Assembly (NCBI GenBank): GCA_016207095.1
Contig: JACQQF010000068.1
Coordinates: forward strand, 1 to 35,451
Direction of reading: 5' to 3'
From: Candidatus Methylomirabilota bacterium
GTDB lineage: Bacteria; Methylomirabilota; Methylomirabilia; Methylomirabilales; Methylomirabilaceae
DNA length: 35,451 nucleotides
Of the stretch, positions 35,032-35,451 are shown in pieces. The notes below the pieces were generated by a model, which was given only the letters and a program-made list of their open reading frames with translations, was not told the DNA's origin and ran no database searches. How positions within the stretch are numbered: the stretch's first letter is position 1; every line of letters begins with the position of its first letter. Both the position numbers and the translations under genes were made by a program.

Positions 35032-35451
35032 TCAAAGGACCCGCTTGATCCCGTGGATGGCCTGTCGGGTCCGGTGCTCATTCTCCACCAGAGCAAATCG
35101 GACATACTCATCCCCGTACTGCCCGAACCCGATCCCGGGCGAGACCGCCACCTTTGCCTTGTCGATGAGAAATTTAGAGAACTCCAGTGACCCCATCATC
35201 CGGTAAGAGTCCGGGATCTTCGCCCAGACAAACATCGTCCCCTTCGGCTTCGCGAGGCTCCACCCGATCCGGTTCAGCCCATCCACCAACACGTCGCGCC
35301 GCACCCGGTAGGTGTCCACAGTCTCCTTCACACACTCCTGCGGCCCGTTCAGCGCGACAATAGCCGCGATCTGGATCGGCTGGAATATCCCGTAATCCAG
35401 GTAACTCTTGATCCGCGTCAGGGCCGAGATGATCTGCGGGTTGCCGACGGC
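35032..35451 (-). CDS. AlaC-type class I/II aminotransferase, 5' part outside window
   Basis: The visible 139 residues are the C-terminal part of a fold-type I PLP aminotransferase: [17 protein letters not shown] just after the PLP-lysine region, [29 protein letters not shown] with the substrate-binding Arg, and [12 protein letters not shown]. These resemble the glutamate-pyruvate transaminase AlaC and the related LL-diaminopimelate aminotransferases. The start and PLP lysine are outside the window, so the substrate is uncertain. Confidence 0.85.
   Translation of the reverse strand, partial: AVGNPQIISALTRIKSYLDYGIFQPIQIAAIVALNGPQECVKETVDTYRVRRDVLVDGLNRIGWSLAKPKGTMFVWAKIPDSYRMMGSLEFSKFLIDKAKVAVSPGIGFGQYGDEYVRFALVENEHRTRQAIHGIKRVL

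Overview
The window is bacterial chromosomal DNA, mostly GC-rich (about 60% by eye), with nearly all genes on the minus strand. The housekeeping half encodes a Gram-negative-type cell: apolipoprotein N-acyltransferase, a Tat component, type III pantothenate kinase and a membrane pyrophosphatase. Together with many REP-like and MITE-like intergenic palindromes, this would suit a deep-branching environmental lineage such as NC10 (Methylomirabilis-like) or a deltaproteobacterial relative. That placement is an inference from gene content and style. No rRNA or tRNA gene was seen.

Positions 1-7730 form an accessory block of five co-directional DNA-processing genes, in transcription order: a YqaJ-type exonuclease, a PIF1-like helicase, a YhaO/SbcD-like nuclease, a YhaN/SbcC-like ATPase whose frame has one internal TGA, and the start of an OLD-family ATPase/nuclease cut by the window edge. 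The exonuclease and helicase carry the same roughly 35-residue N-terminal module, about 93% identical in DNA and differing only by transitions. In the exonuclease the module sits in front of what looks like the gene's original Shine-Dalgarno and ATG. This is the strongest candidate for something undescribed. Hairpins with integron-like core motifs lie between the genes.

Positions 7731-11400 hold REP-like repeats, a secreted beta-helix protein bracketed by a direct repeat of about 97 bp, and a HicB-like antitoxin whose toxin gene survives only as a tail.

Positions 11400-18130 are a translation and envelope operon: rpsB-tsf-pyrH-frr, then cdsA-lnt-prfB. prfB uses the classical +1 programmed frameshift. 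uppS, usually between frr and cdsA, is absent.

Positions 18130-22070 hold argJ-argC and rpsI-rplM, bracketed by two inverted 168-bp copies of a MITE-like element. One copy abuts the argJ stop codon.

Positions 22070-35451 contain tatA with an added zinc ribbon, the valS-birA-coaX run, a response regulator, ilvE, a small protein with a PCP_red-like C-terminus, a methyltransferase, a K+-independent H+-pyrophosphatase, purF with a small conserved companion, and a partial AlaC-type aminotransferase. These are ordinary biosynthetic, translation and energy genes separated by several families of palindromic repeats.
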